64,000 nucleotides of DNA from Sinorhizobium garamanticum (GCF_029892065.1 NZ_CP120373.1:1873501-1937500), one strand, 5' to 3'. Shown: positions 9,640 to 16,931, counted from the first letter of the stretch. Notes: generated by a model from the letters alone, not told the origin. A program made the numbers and translations.

Positions 9640-10012
9640 TCGCCCGTTGGCTGGCGGGCATCAACGAATGATCAGTGGCTTGGAAGGAGCGGGCTGATTG
9701 TTTCGATCCCAGGGCTGGCGGAGGAGATGGCCGGTCGAAGGTAGCAAAACGGGCATCCGCGCGTCCGCGGCGTTTTTCGCCGATCCGTGCGTTGATGCAA
9801 AAAGGAAGCCTGGCGCCGATGCATCAGCGACAGGCTATATCGGGACGCGATACCCGGCGATGCGCTTGGGAGGGATCGCATCGCATAACAGTCGTATAAT
9901 TCACATTTGCTCAAAAATAAAGCAAAATCATAAATGCCCAATCGGTCGGCAAAAGAGCGGTCGCCTGCCTGCTAAGTATGGCTCGCTGCTAGAGTATTCA
10001 GTCGCACTCTGA
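9640..10012. other. Gene-poor stretch with no convincing feature
   Basis: Short frames on both strands look like chance: they lack ribosome-binding sites and recognisable motifs. A TATAAT lies at 9895-9900 but no -35 box is found at a proper distance. I see no RNA gene or repeat here. Confidence 0.5.
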
Positions 10013-10090
10013 GCAATAAAAGAGGCCGGGCAACCCAGCCACGCAAAATCCTGGGTCCGCCGCCGGTCTGAGTTGCGGAGGTCGCCCGGC
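10013..10090 (-). terminator. Large hairpin with U-rich tail, minus strand
   Basis: Outer arms GCCGGGC (10025-10031) and GCCCGGC (10084-10090) enclose an inner CCCAG/CTGGG stem. On the minus strand the structure ends in CTCTTTTATT, a plausible intrinsic terminator. It suggests a minus-strand transcript in this otherwise quiet region, fitting the small gene at 10204-10419. Confidence 0.45.
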
Positions 10091-10203
10091 TTGATTGCTG
10101 CGCTTGGCTAATCTCGGGCCGCGCGGCTCGGAGGTGCTAGTCATGCGGTGCTTTGCGGCGAAGGTCGATGCGGGGCGGGGCATGATGCGCCGCCCATCCT
10201 ATG

Positions 10204-10419
10204 TCACGACTCGATCTCTCTGAGCCTCTCATGAAGCTCGTGCGAGGAACGAGTCCCGGATTGGTAAAGGTAAAAGATCCGGCTTGCGAGGATCTTCGCG
10301 CGTTTGCCTCGCCGTGGCCAACCCCGGCGTGTAAGTTCGTCGTCAAAGACCCTGCGCAACTGCACGAGTTGAGCTGGATAAATGGGGGGTCGAGTGTTTG
10401 GGAATTGAAGATCAAGCAT
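10204..10419 (-). CDS. Small hypothetical protein
   Basis: 71 residues. After a Pro-rich N terminus the protein looks helical and amphipathic (LVQLRRVFDDELTRRGWPRR, then ILASRIFYLYQSGTRS), which resembles small conserved rhizobial proteins of unknown function rather than chance translation. It has no signal peptide or membrane segment and I do not recognise the family. A minus-strand terminator-like hairpin lies about 110 bp downstream. The overlapping frames in other phases show no such pattern. Whether it is a gene remains uncertain. Confidence 0.45.
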   Translation of the reverse strand: MLDLQFPNTRPPIYPAQLVQLRRVFDDELTRRGWPRRGKRAKILASRIFYLYQSGTRSSHELHERLREIES

Positions 10420-10640
10420 CGTGCTCTCCCTTACTGGGGCGAAAGCTACTGGGGCGAAAGCGCGACGATCTTCCGGCCATCGGCGCCCGTATCACTTACC
10501 GATGATGAATCTAGTTTACGCCTATCTGCCGGAAGCGCGAGTCATTAGGTGTGGCCTGCTAAGGACGGACGAAGGGTTCGCTAACAAAAAAGGCCGGGGC
10601 AAACCCGACCTTCCTGCAGCCATTGCCAGTACATCCGTGG

Positions 10641-10880
10641 TCAATGGCGAGATGCGACCTGTATAACCAGCGATCGTGACGAGAGCGTGACATGCATCGT
10701 CTGTCGTCCCATTTCTCTTCCTGTCCCTGCCAGTGCAGGCGTCGCAACGTCCTCTGAAGAAAAGTCCGACAAGATCGTAGCGAGAAGGGCGCGCAGGTCG
10801 ATTTGCATGATTGCGTCTGTTCTACGAGCGGCGCGGATGGGCCGTTCCACATCTGCCTGCCGGAAAGCGGCTCGGCTCAT
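10641..10880 (-). CDS. Possible small decayed gene
   Basis: 79 residues from ATG 10880, with AGGGA seven bases upstream. The first 20 residues (MSRAAFRQADVERPIRAARR) resemble the start of small rhizobial proteins found beside integrases and phage genes, which read roughly FTQADVxRAIKAA. The rest does not continue that pattern, while a neighbouring frame contains EEKWDDRR, similar to an acidic EWDD tail seen in such proteins. It may be a frameshifted relic near the tRNA gene. The likeness is from memory only. Confidence 0.3.
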   Translation of the reverse strand: MSRAAFRQADVERPIRAARRTDAIMQIDLRALLATILSDFSSEDVATPALAGTGREMGRQTMHVTLSSRSLVIQVASRH

Positions 10881-10911
10881 TGCCAATCCCTGTGCATGAG
10901 GTTCAGTGAAC

Positions 10912-11015
10912 CTACAGCGCCGTGCGTCTTTTCAGACGCACAAAGGACGCTGTAGCACTTTGAATCGCTGCATGTTTTTGTCCTTAAATCGAGTACGATT
11001 TAAGGAAACATGCAG
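10912..11015 (+). repeat. RIME-type repeat, full copy (copy 2)
   Basis: Module 1 (CTACAGCGCCGTGCGTC ... GACGCTGTAG), linker, and module 2 (CCTTAAATCG ... CGATTTAAGG) are all present and well conserved. It lies between the possible small gene and the terminator of tRNA-Val. Confidence 0.85.
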
Positions 11016-11030
11016 TAAGGGGCGCCACGC

Positions 11031-11062
11031 AAAAAGGCCTCTCGATTTCTCGAAAGGCCTTT
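11031..11062 (-). terminator. Terminator of tRNA-Val
   Basis: On the minus strand AAAGGCCT and AGGCCTTTTT flank a second TCGAG/CGAG pairing, giving a long stem followed by a U-run just after the tRNA. Confidence 0.8.
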
Positions 11063-11079
11063 AAAATCAGAAACTTGGA

Positions 11080-11154
<75 letters not shown>

Positions 11155-11168
11155 ATCCGATGCGGCGC

Positions 11169-11197
11169 ATAGACCACAAAACCCTCGTCCGCGTCAA
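11169..11197 (-). promoter_or_regulatory. Predicted promoter of tRNA-Val
   Basis: On the minus strand TTGACG (11197-11192) is followed after 17 bases by GTCTAT (11174-11169), about 15 bp before the mature 5' end of the tRNA. Confidence 0.6.
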
Positions 11198-11327
11198 TAG
11201 GCTTTTCGAAGGTTTTTTGACAGAAATTTCGGCGATGTTCGCGGGCCGTATTTCTCAGCGAAACACCTTCGCCCGATGCCTGGGCCGCGCGGGCTCTTCC
11301 GATAAGTTGTTGAAATGAAATGACGAA

Positions 11328-11362
11328 GGCTGCGGCCGATCAACAGGGGATCGGCCGCAGCC
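11328..11362 (-). terminator. Perfect hairpin downstream of cpdR
   Basis: 14-bp perfect arms GGCTGCGGCCGATC and GATCGGCCGCAGCC with a 7-nt loop, about 70 bp after the cpdR stop. No strong U-tract follows on either strand, so it may stabilise the 3' end rather than terminate. Confidence 0.55.
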
Positions 11363-11434
11363 TCGAAGCAGTGCGCACCCGCGCGGAGTTGGCGGGGCCG
11401 ACATTTTCAACAGGTCCGTGCTGGCGTGGTGCCG

Positions 11435-11797
11435 TCAGGCGGCCAGCATCTTGTTGACCTCGTTGACGAGGTCGCGCAGGTGGAAGGGCTTGGAAAGGAC
11501 CTTGGCATCCTTCGGTGCCTTCGAATCGGGGTTCAGCGCCACCGCGGCAAAGCCGGTGATGAACATCACCTTGAGGTCCGGGTCGAGTTCGGTCGCCCGG
11601 CGGGCGAGTTCGATGCCGTCCATTTCCGGCATGACGATATCGGTCAAGAGAAGCGAAAAGGGTTCTTCGCGAAGCCGGTCATAGGCGCTGGCACCGTTGT
11701 CGTAGGACAGGACCTTATAGCCAGCCTTTTCCAGCGCCTTCACGAGGAAGCGGCGCATATCGTTATCGTCTTCGGCAAGGAGGATTTTCGCAGTCAT
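11435..11797 (-). CDS. cpdR: CpdR-type single-domain response regulator
   Basis: 120 residues forming one receiver domain and nothing else. The acidic pocket D10-D11, phosphoacceptor D53 (LLLTDIVMPEMDG), T81 (MFITG) and K103 (SKPF) are all present. In Caulobacter and Sinorhizobium, unphosphorylated CpdR binds the ClpXP protease and promotes timed proteolysis of cell-cycle factors; phosphorylation through CckA-ChpT switches it off. The length and sequence fit CpdR1 rather than a DivK- or CheY-type protein. It is a single gene, diverging from the N-formylglutamate amidohydrolase. It ends in a long perfect hairpin. Confidence 0.92.
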   Translation of the reverse strand: MTAKILLAEDDNDMRRFLVKALEKAGYKVLSYDNGASAYDRLREEPFSLLLTDIVMPEMDGIELARRATELDPDLKVMFITGFAAVALNPDSKAPKDAKVLSKPFHLRDLVNEVNKMLAA

Positions 11798-11988
11798 GAA
11801 TTCGGCCGTGGCTACTTCTTTTTAATGCTTGTGGAGTGCGGCAGCTTAGCAAACCGCAACATGGTAAATATCTGGTGAACAGGGCGGATCCATGCCTGGT
11901 ACCAGCGAGATGTCACTATGGACACAGAGACGACCAACTGGCAACATGATCTAAACAGCAAGATCCGGACATGGTAAAAAGGGTTGCG

Positions 11989-12870
11989 ATGGGGGAAGCA
12001 GTCGAGCGGGAGTTTTTCGAGGTACTGGAACCCGCAAGTCAGCGGCTGCCCTTTGTGTTCAATTCCCCGCATAGCGGCCGGTCCTATCCGCAGTCCTTTC
12101 TTGATCAGTCGCGACTCGATGCGCATTCGATCCGCCGTTCGGAAGATCACTTCGTCGATGAACTATTTCAGAACGCGACCTTTCTGGGTGCGCCGCTGCT
12201 TCGCGCCCATTTCCCTCGCGCCTTTCTCGATGTCAACCGTGAACCCTACGAACTCGACCCGCGCATGTTCGACGGGCAGTTGCCGCCGCATGCCAACATA
12301 AGCTCCATGCGGGTCGCCGGCGGGCTTGGGACCGTGCCGCGCCTCGTCGCAGAGAATATGGAGATCTATCGTGGCCGGTTTCCGGTCGAGGAAGCGCTGA
12401 TACGCATCGAGTCGATCTATAAGCCCTATCATGCGACGCTCAGGAAGCTGATCGCCCGCACCCATGTGCAATTCGGGATGTCGGTTCTGATCGATTGCCA
12501 TTCGATGCCGGGCAACGTCCATCTTCCCGGCAGCAGCCATCGGCCGGACTTCATCGTCGGCGACCGGTATGGAACCAGTGCGGCGGCTGAGTTGTCGCGC
12601 ACCGCTGTCAGCCTGCTCGAACAGCTTGGATACGTGGTCGCCCGAAACAAGCCCTATGCCGGCGGCTTCATCACCGAGCATTACGGCCGGCCGACACGCG
12701 GATTGCACGCCCTCCAGATCGAAATCAACCGCAGCCTCTATGTCGATGAGGTGACCCTCGTCAAAAAACCGGGATTTGCAGCACTAACTGCCGACCTCAC
12801 GACGTTCATCGCCGCACTTGCACAACATGTCGAGGAATATGGGGCCTATCTGCCGCTCGCGGCAGAATAG
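11989..12870 (+). CDS. N-formylglutamate amidohydrolase family protein (paralog 1)
   Basis: 293 residues of the FGase family, which release formate from N-formylglutamate at the end of the formimino route of histidine breakdown, or deformylate other N-formyl amino acids. Family motifs: FNSPHSGRSYP near the N terminus, FLDVNREPYELDPRM, and SVLIDCHSMPG, with His/Asp/Glu residues that would bind the metal. The start at 11989 (MGEAVERE) is favoured because AAGGG lies five bases before it; an ATG at 11971 has no clear ribosome-binding site. No other hut genes are near, so a general deformylase role is as likely as histidine use. A paralog is at 48721-49515. Confidence 0.88.
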   Translation: MGEAVEREFFEVLEPASQRLPFVFNSPHSGRSYPQSFLDQSRLDAHSIRRSEDHFVDELFQNATFLGAPLLRAHFPRAFLDVNREPYELDPRMFDGQLPPHANISSMRVAGGLGTVPRLVAENMEIYRGRFPVEEALIRIESIYKPYHATLRKLIARTHVQFGMSVLIDCHSMPGNVHLPGSSHRPDFIVGDRYGTSAAAELSRTAVSLLEQLGYVVARNKPYAGGFITEHYGRPTRGLHALQIEINRSLYVDEVTLVKKPGFAALTADLTTFIAALAQHVEEYGAYLPLAAE

Positions 12871-12887
12871 CGCGCGGCCCGTCGCTC

Positions 12888-12967
12888 AAAAAGAACCGCG
12901 CCAGCGGCGCGGTCAAGTCTAGGGAGGAAACACCCAAGGAGGGTATTTGCAGCCACGAGTGACTGCC
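12888..12967 (-). ncRNA. mmgR: Small RNA MmgR (suhB RNA family)
   Basis: A promoter, two small stem-loops and an intrinsic terminator define an RNA of about 80 nt. On the minus strand, after the start near 12967, come GCAGTCAC/GTGGCTGC, then ACCC-TCCTT-GGGT, then single-stranded UUUCCUCCCU, then the terminator ACCGCGCC-GCT-GGCGCGGT followed by UCUUUUUG. The UUUCCUCCCU motif, the size and the position beside an inositol-monophosphatase-type gene agree with what is known of MmgR in S. meliloti, an sRNA of about 77 nt that limits polyhydroxybutyrate storage according to nitrogen status. The pyrimidine-rich loop would pair with Shine-Dalgarno regions. Identification rests on recall and structure, not a covariance search. 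Confidence 0.8.
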
Positions 12968-12973
12968 CAAGAA

Positions 12974-13002
12974 CTCTAATGTTGCGCTGCACAAATGTCA
13001 AG
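12974..13002 (-). promoter_or_regulatory. Promoter of mmgR
   Basis: CTTGAC (13002-12997) and TTAGAG (12979-12974) are separated by exactly 17 bases on the minus strand, an excellent fit to the rhizobial sigma-70 pattern, and place the transcript start near 12967. Confidence 0.75.
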
Positions 13003-13180
13003 TTGTGCGGCAGAAAACTTTCGCAGTCGCAGCGGGAAATTCTCCTAAACCGAAGGTGATGCGTGTGCGAATCGGGCCCGTGGCTGCCGGCCGCCATTTG
13101 CTCGAATTCCGGTGTTCTTGCCTTTCCATCAAATTCGTCTAATCAGATCGCCTTCCCCTTTCTTTCTTCGAGAGAGCGAT

Positions 13181-13975
13181 ATGTTGCCGGACCGCGCCTT
13201 TTTCGACCGCCTCGCCGATGCTGCCAAAGCGGAGACGATGCCGCGTTTCCGGACCGGCACCAGTGTCGTCAACAAACTGGAAGGCGGGTTCGACCCCGTC
13301 ACGGAGGCGGACAGGTCGGCCGAAGCGGCGATCCGGGCGTTGATCGAGGGTGCGTTTCCGGAGCACGGCATTTTGGGCGAAGAGCACGGCAATGTCGGTC
13401 TCGACCGCGAACATGTCTGGGTCATCGATCCGATCGACGGGACGCGTGCCTTCATTTCCGGCCTTCCTGTCTGGGGAACGCTGATCGGCCTTTACCGCAA
13501 CGGCAAGGCCGTGATGGGCCTGATGGACCAGCCTTTTACCAACGAACGCTATTTTGCCGACGGCGAGAAGGCGACCTATCGCGGCCCCGGTGGCGAGAAA
13601 GTGCTTTCGACGCGTGCCTGCGATTCGCTCTCGGATGCGGTGCTGTTCACCACCTCGCCTCATCTCTATACCGGCTCTCTCAAGGAGCGCTACGAGGCGT
13701 TGCAGGCCAAGGTGCGGCTCTTCCGGTACGGCTGTGACTGCTATGCCTTCGCACTTCTCGCATCCGGCCACGTAGACCTTGTGATCGAGTGCGGATTGAA
13801 GCCTTACGACGTCGGCGGTCTCATTCCGTTGATCGAACAGGCAGGCGGCATTGTCACCAATTGGCAGGGCGGGGCGGCGGAAATGGGCGGCGAGATCATC
13901 GCCGCCGGCAGTCGCGAGATCCACGCGCAGGCGCTGGAAATACTACAGCGCCGCGCGTCCGACGGGACGCGCTGA
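13181..13975 (+). CDS. hisN: Histidinol-phosphatase of the inositol monophosphatase family
   Basis: 264 residues. The IMPase metal site is complete: the Glu in GILGEEHG, the WVIDPIDGTRAF motif, and a C-terminal Asp in KPYDVGGLIPLIEQAGG. The IDGTRAF variant and length match HisN, which dephosphorylates histidinol phosphate in histidine synthesis in bacteria lacking the HisB phosphatase domain. A general inositol-phosphatase role is the alternative. The ATG at 13181 follows GAGAGAG. The last eleven or so codons (reading LQRRASDGTR) and the stop are contributed by the RIME repeat that begins inside the gene, so the protein tail is repeat-derived. Confidence 0.85.
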   Translation: MLPDRAFFDRLADAAKAETMPRFRTGTSVVNKLEGGFDPVTEADRSAEAAIRALIEGAFPEHGILGEEHGNVGLDREHVWVIDPIDGTRAFISGLPVWGTLIGLYRNGKAVMGLMDQPFTNERYFADGEKATYRGPGGEKVLSTRACDSLSDAVLFTTSPHLYTGSLKERYEALQAKVRLFRYGCDCYAFALLASGHVDLVIECGLKPYDVGGLIPLIEQAGGIVTNWQGGAAEMGGEIIAAGSREIHAQALEILQRRASDGTR

Positions 13976-14045
13976 GGTCGCTGTAGCACTTTGAATTGCT
14001 GCATGATTTTGTCCTTAATCGATTCCGATTTAAGGCATCATGCAG
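13943..14045 (+). repeat. RIME-type repeat overlapping two gene ends (copy 3)
   Basis: A full copy whose first arm lies inside hisN and whose last bases (ATCATGCAG) supply the stop codon TGA of the minus-strand hydrolase. It fills the whole convergent gap and may act as a bidirectional hairpin terminator. Confidence 0.85.
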
Positions 14046-15027
14046 TGGGAACTAAGCTTTCCTCGAATTGATGTGGCGCCTCGTCGGCGTTCTCGAACCC
14101 GGGCAGGAACGCGAAAATCGCGGCCATCGCTTGGGCGCGATAACGGTCGGCTTCTTGAAAAAGCTCATGACGCGCGCCGTCGATCGGGATCATGTGCCCG
14201 GCGCGGAAATTGCGCGCCAGGAATTCGACAGCAAGATGCGGCACGAGGCGGTCGGCTGTCGGCGCCAGGATGATGGTCGGCACAGTGACCCGTGTCAGAT
14301 GCTCGCGGCGCAGGACGCGCCGCATTGCCCTGAAAGTCTCGCGTAGCCATCGGGCGGTTGGCGGTCCCAGCTGCAATTGCGGGCAGGCATCGGCCAACGC
14401 CTGGTTGCGCGCAAAGCGGCGCGCGTCGGCCGTCAGGACGTTGTTCGGGAAGGGGCGGTTGCCGTTGCCGGCATGGAGCGGCAGCGTTCCCAGGCCGAGC
14501 CGGTCCATTATCGTCGCGATCGCAAAAATGCCTCGCTGGTCGATGGCCTGGCCGCCGAGGCCGACAAAGGGGGCAAGCAGTACCATGCGGTCGATCCGGC
14601 TTGCGAGCATCGGCGCCAGCGACAGCGCCACCAGCGCGCCCATTGAATGGGCGACGATGGAGAAGGGCAGGCGTGTGTCGGGCAGGACGATCTGCTCGAG
14701 GAAGGTCATGAGATCGCGCTCGTAGTCGGTGAAGTGAGCGACATGGCCGCGACCGGCCTGCCGCAGCAACCGTTCGGAGCCGCCCTGGCCGCGCCAATCG
14801 AAGGTGGCGACCCAAAAGCCGGCGGCGGTAAGATCAGCGATCGTTTCGAAATATTTCTCGATCGTCTCGTTGCGCCCCTGCAGCAGCACGACGGTGCCGC
14901 GGGCAACCGAGGCTTCCGTCTTGAAAACCGCATAGCGGATCTTGCGGTTGCCGACCCCATCGAAAAAACCTGCCGCATATTTGCCCGGTATCGGGTTGTC
15001 CGGCGTCTGATAGAGGATGGTGTTCAT
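14038..15027 (-). CDS. Alpha/beta hydrolase, PldB-like lysophospholipase
   Basis: About 329 residues from ATG 15027 (MNTILYQTPDNPIP). It has the serine-hydrolase nucleophile elbow AHSMGAL, the oxyanion region LLQGRNETIEKYF, and a late catalytic Asp/His pair in APTADRLV and DGARHELFQE, as in the lysophospholipase (PldB/monoglyceride lipase) group. The probable role is hydrolysis of lysophospholipids or acylglycerols at the membrane. The frame stays open to a TTG at 15153, but that codon lies in the U-tract of a terminator, so it is rejected. No strong ribosome-binding site precedes 15027. The last codons and the stop come from the RIME repeat. Confidence 0.82.
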   Translation of the reverse strand: MNTILYQTPDNPIPGKYAAGFFDGVGNRKIRYAVFKTEASVARGTVVLLQGRNETIEKYFETIADLTAAGFWVATFDWRGQGGSERLLRQAGRGHVAHFTDYERDLMTFLEQIVLPDTRLPFSIVAHSMGALVALSLAPMLASRIDRMVLLAPFVGLGGQAIDQRGIFAIATIMDRLGLGTLPLHAGNGNRPFPNNVLTADARRFARNQALADACPQLQLGPPTARWLRETFRAMRRVLRREHLTRVTVPTIILAPTADRLVPHLAVEFLARNFRAGHMIPIDGARHELFQEADRYRAQAMAAIFAFLPGFENADEAPHQFEESLVPTA

Positions 15028-15150
15028 GAGGAGCGACAGCCCGAGATGAAAAACGCGTTGAAATCCTTGGCGCGGAAAGAGGAAGAATGAGAGCGTTCTG
15101 CCGACCACCCGCGCTTGCTTCTCAGGGATAGGCGGCGGCCCCAAGCGCGT

Positions 15151-15275
15151 CAAAGAAAAAAGGGCCGGAAACGGTGGGTGAAATCCGGACGATCACCGTT
15201 TCCGGCCGCTGAAGCAGAAGGGACATGTACTTCAGCGCCGGGAATTTTTCCCAGTGTGCTTGTTTTAACCCCTGG
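15151..15275 (-). ncRNA. Candidate small RNA or attenuator leader, minus strand
   Basis: Three successive hairpins are read on the minus strand: GGGAA-AAA-TTCCC (15252-15240), GCTGAAG...CTTCAGC (15236-15208), and a 14-bp perfect intrinsic terminator with a U-rich tail (15207-15152). No protein gene lies upstream on this strand before ibpA's antisense region, so the terminator must serve a non-coding transcript or an attenuated leader of the hydrolase 125 bp further on. No clear promoter was found; the 5' end is a guess. Confidence 0.45.
15152..15207 (-). terminator. Strong intrinsic terminator, minus strand
   Basis: Arms GGCCGGAAACGGTG (15163-15176) and CACCGTTTCCGGCC (15194-15207) pair perfectly over 14 bp. 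On the minus strand they are followed by CCTTTTTTCTTTG. There is no T-run on the plus side. Confidence 0.85.
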
Positions 15276-15353
15276 CTGCTGAACGGGGACCGAACCGATC
15301 ATTCATGTTCTGTTCACCAAGCGCCGGTCCGAGAGAATCCGCGCAGAAATTCC

Positions 15354-15382
15354 CTTGAACTGGCGCGCGCGCATTCCCATGT
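15354..15382 (+). promoter_or_regulatory. RpoH (sigma-32) type promoter of the small heat-shock gene
   Basis: CTTGAA at 15354-15359 and TCCCATGT at 15375-15382, about 15 bases apart, match the heat-shock sigma factor consensus (CTTGAA, then CCCCAT-T). Transcription would start near 15390, just where the ROSE-like leader begins. Confidence 0.75.
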
Positions 15383-15389
15383 GTTGATC

Positions 15390-15484
15390 ACGGACGCCGA
15401 TGACGGGTCCGTTCACCGGTCGCGCCGCCGCCTGATGGGGTGGCAGACCAGACATCGCAAACCGTTGCTCTTAAGGAGGACACC
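15390..15484 (+). promoter_or_regulatory. ROSE-type RNA thermometer in the heat-shock leader
   Basis: The leader contains stem-loops such as ACGGAC (15390-15395)/GTCCGT (15407-15412) and ends in CCGTTGCTCTTAAGGAGGA. TTGCT (15465-15469) facing the ribosome-binding site AAGGAGGA (15473-15480) is the hallmark of rhizobial ROSE elements, which hide the Shine-Dalgarno at low temperature and melt on heat shock. Confidence 0.75.
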
Positions 15485-15946
15485 ATGCGTCACTTTGATT
15501 TCTCCCCCCTCTATCGTTCTACCGTCGGCTTCGATCGCCTGTTCACCATGCTTGACAGCCTTGGTCAGCCCGATCAGTCGCAGACCTATCCGCCCTACAA
15601 CATCGAACGCACCGGCGAAAATGCCTATCGCATCACCATGGCCGTTGCCGGCTTCGATGAGAGCGAGCTTTCGGTCGAGGCGCGTGAACACACGCTGACG
15701 ATCAAGGGCGAAAAGAGCGAAGACAAGGGCGAGGAGAGCCAGTTTCTCCATCGCGGCATTGCCAAGCGCGCATTCGAGCGCCGCTTCCAGCTCGCCGACC
15801 ATGTCGAGATCAAGTCCGCTTCGTTGAAGAATGGCCTGCTCCATATCGATCTCGTTCGCGAGATCCCGGAAGCAGCCAAGCCGCGTCGCATCGAGATCAC
15901 CTCGGTTGCCCCGCAGGCGAAGCAGATCGAGGCCCAGACTCTCTAA
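15485..15946 (+). CDS. ibpA: Small heat-shock protein (Hsp20/IbpA family)
   Basis: 153 residues. The N-terminal MRHFDFSPLYRSTVGFDRLF is typical of class A rhizobial IbpA-like proteins, followed by an alpha-crystallin domain (about 35-130) with GENAYRITMAVAGFDESEL and the conserved GLLHIDLVREIPE end, and a short C-terminal tail with an I-x-I-like EITSV region. It holds unfolded proteins during heat stress until other chaperones refold them. The start at 15485 has the perfect AAGGAGGA site; an in-frame ATG at 15440 lies inside the thermometer. Expression is probably double-controlled, by RpoH and by the ROSE leader. A strong terminator follows. Confidence 0.95.
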   Translation: MRHFDFSPLYRSTVGFDRLFTMLDSLGQPDQSQTYPPYNIERTGENAYRITMAVAGFDESELSVEAREHTLTIKGEKSEDKGEESQFLHRGIAKRAFERRFQLADHVEIKSASLKNGLLHIDLVREIPEAAKPRRIEITSVAPQAKQIEAQTL

Positions 15947-15975
15947 TCTGGTCTAACGATCGAAATTCGAAAAAG

Positions 15976-16004
15976 ACGGCGTCCTCAGGGGGCGCCGTTT
16001 TTTT
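15976..16004 (+). terminator. Intrinsic terminator after ibpA
   Basis: Arms ACGGCGTCC (15976-15984) and GGGCGCCGT (15990-15998) followed by seven T. An A-run on the other side makes it usable also by the converging Imm11-family gene. Confidence 0.85.
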
Positions 16005-16045
16005 GCGAAAGGTGCTGCCATCGATCTCTCCACCCCTCAGATGAT

Positions 16046-16576
16046 TTAGTCGGCTTCGACAATGCGGCAGGTGCGGAAACCAAAGACCCTGCCCATTTTT
16101 GCCGCCCGCAGGGCCTGCGTAAGCCGGTCGCTCAGAAAAAATATGCGGATCAAGGGAGGGCTTACCCATAGATCGGGGCCCTCGAGTGCGGCCGGGCTGA
16201 CGGCCACGTCGTCGTCATTAAGACTTGGCGGCATCTTCAAACGCCCATTGCCAAGCACTTTTACCCGCGGCGCGTGTTCAGGCAGGAAAGTATCCTTGCG
16301 CTCGCCGATATTGAGACAAAAATATTCACCCTCGACGGGCGTTTTGCGGTCATGCTGGAAAAGCCTGATCGGATAGAGCGACGAATGGCCAAGATCGAAT
16401 TGCCGCAGCACGTCGGCGCATGCTGCCGAAACCACCACCCCGCCTGCGGCAAGGATGAGGTCGGCCTGCTTCTTTTCCTTCTTGTCGGGATATTGGGCGA
16501 AGATCTCCTTTGGGAAATGCTCGGCCGACATCGGTTCGCCAGCTTGATTCAATTCGGCCAACTGGCTGATGCCCAT
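16046..16576 (-). CDS. Imm11-family (DUF1629) protein, probably N-terminally frameshifted
   Basis: The readable frame from ATG 16576 gives 176 residues. The middle part (YPIRLFQHDR ... GEYFCLNIGERKDTF) and the C-terminal ISPxL-type PPLIRIFFLSDRLTQALRAA and MGRVFGFRTC match the Imm11/DUF1629 family, some of whose members protect against contact-dependent toxins. No toxin gene is nearby. A GGAGG site precedes an ATG at 16671 whose frame (MTQSKNARVW ... TRIKG) would join the main frame if one G were restored near 16604-16606, giving a protein of usual length. So the gene is either a recent pseudogene, a sequencing error, or uses the shorter start. It ends at a shared bidirectional terminator. 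Confidence 0.6.
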   Translation of the reverse strand: MGISQLAELNQAGEPMSAEHFPKEIFAQYPDKKEKKQADLILAAGGVVVSAACADVLRQFDLGHSSLYPIRLFQHDRKTPVEGEYFCLNIGERKDTFLPEHAPRVKVLGNGRLKMPPSLNDDDVAVSPAALEGPDLWVSPPLIRIFFLSDRLTQALRAAKMGRVFGFRTCRIVEAD

Positions 16577-16931
16577 CCCCGTCGGTAATGGATCAGCGGT
16601 AAACCCTTGATGCGTGTTGAATCCATGAAGGTGCGACTGGCCCAGACCCGTGCGTTTTTTGATTGTGTCATTGCAGCAATAACCTCCTGCAATTCGATTT
16701 ACATGCGCACAGAACCCCGTCTGCCGGAGGCGATATGCGATCTGTATCGCTAGCGGACCCCCGTCGAGACCGCGATCGAGACCGGGATCAGGGCAACGGT
16801 GCACCATATGGCTCGCTGATTTGTCACAACGCTAAAGCATAGATGGAAACGGGAGTCCTGTGGCACGACCTACCGGTGATTGCATAGGGCGACAATCACA
16901 TGCCGTTTCAGATTTGGCAATTCCGCCGTGG

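Noticed and set aside
10201..10548. 115-codon plus-strand frame next to the quiet region
   Set aside because: It opposes the better small minus-strand candidate, contains a short tandem repeat, and has no ribosome-binding site.
15028..15153. N-terminal extension of the lysophospholipase-like protein from TTG 15153
   Set aside because: The TTG is in the U-tract of the strong minus-strand terminator, and the extension has no family similarity.
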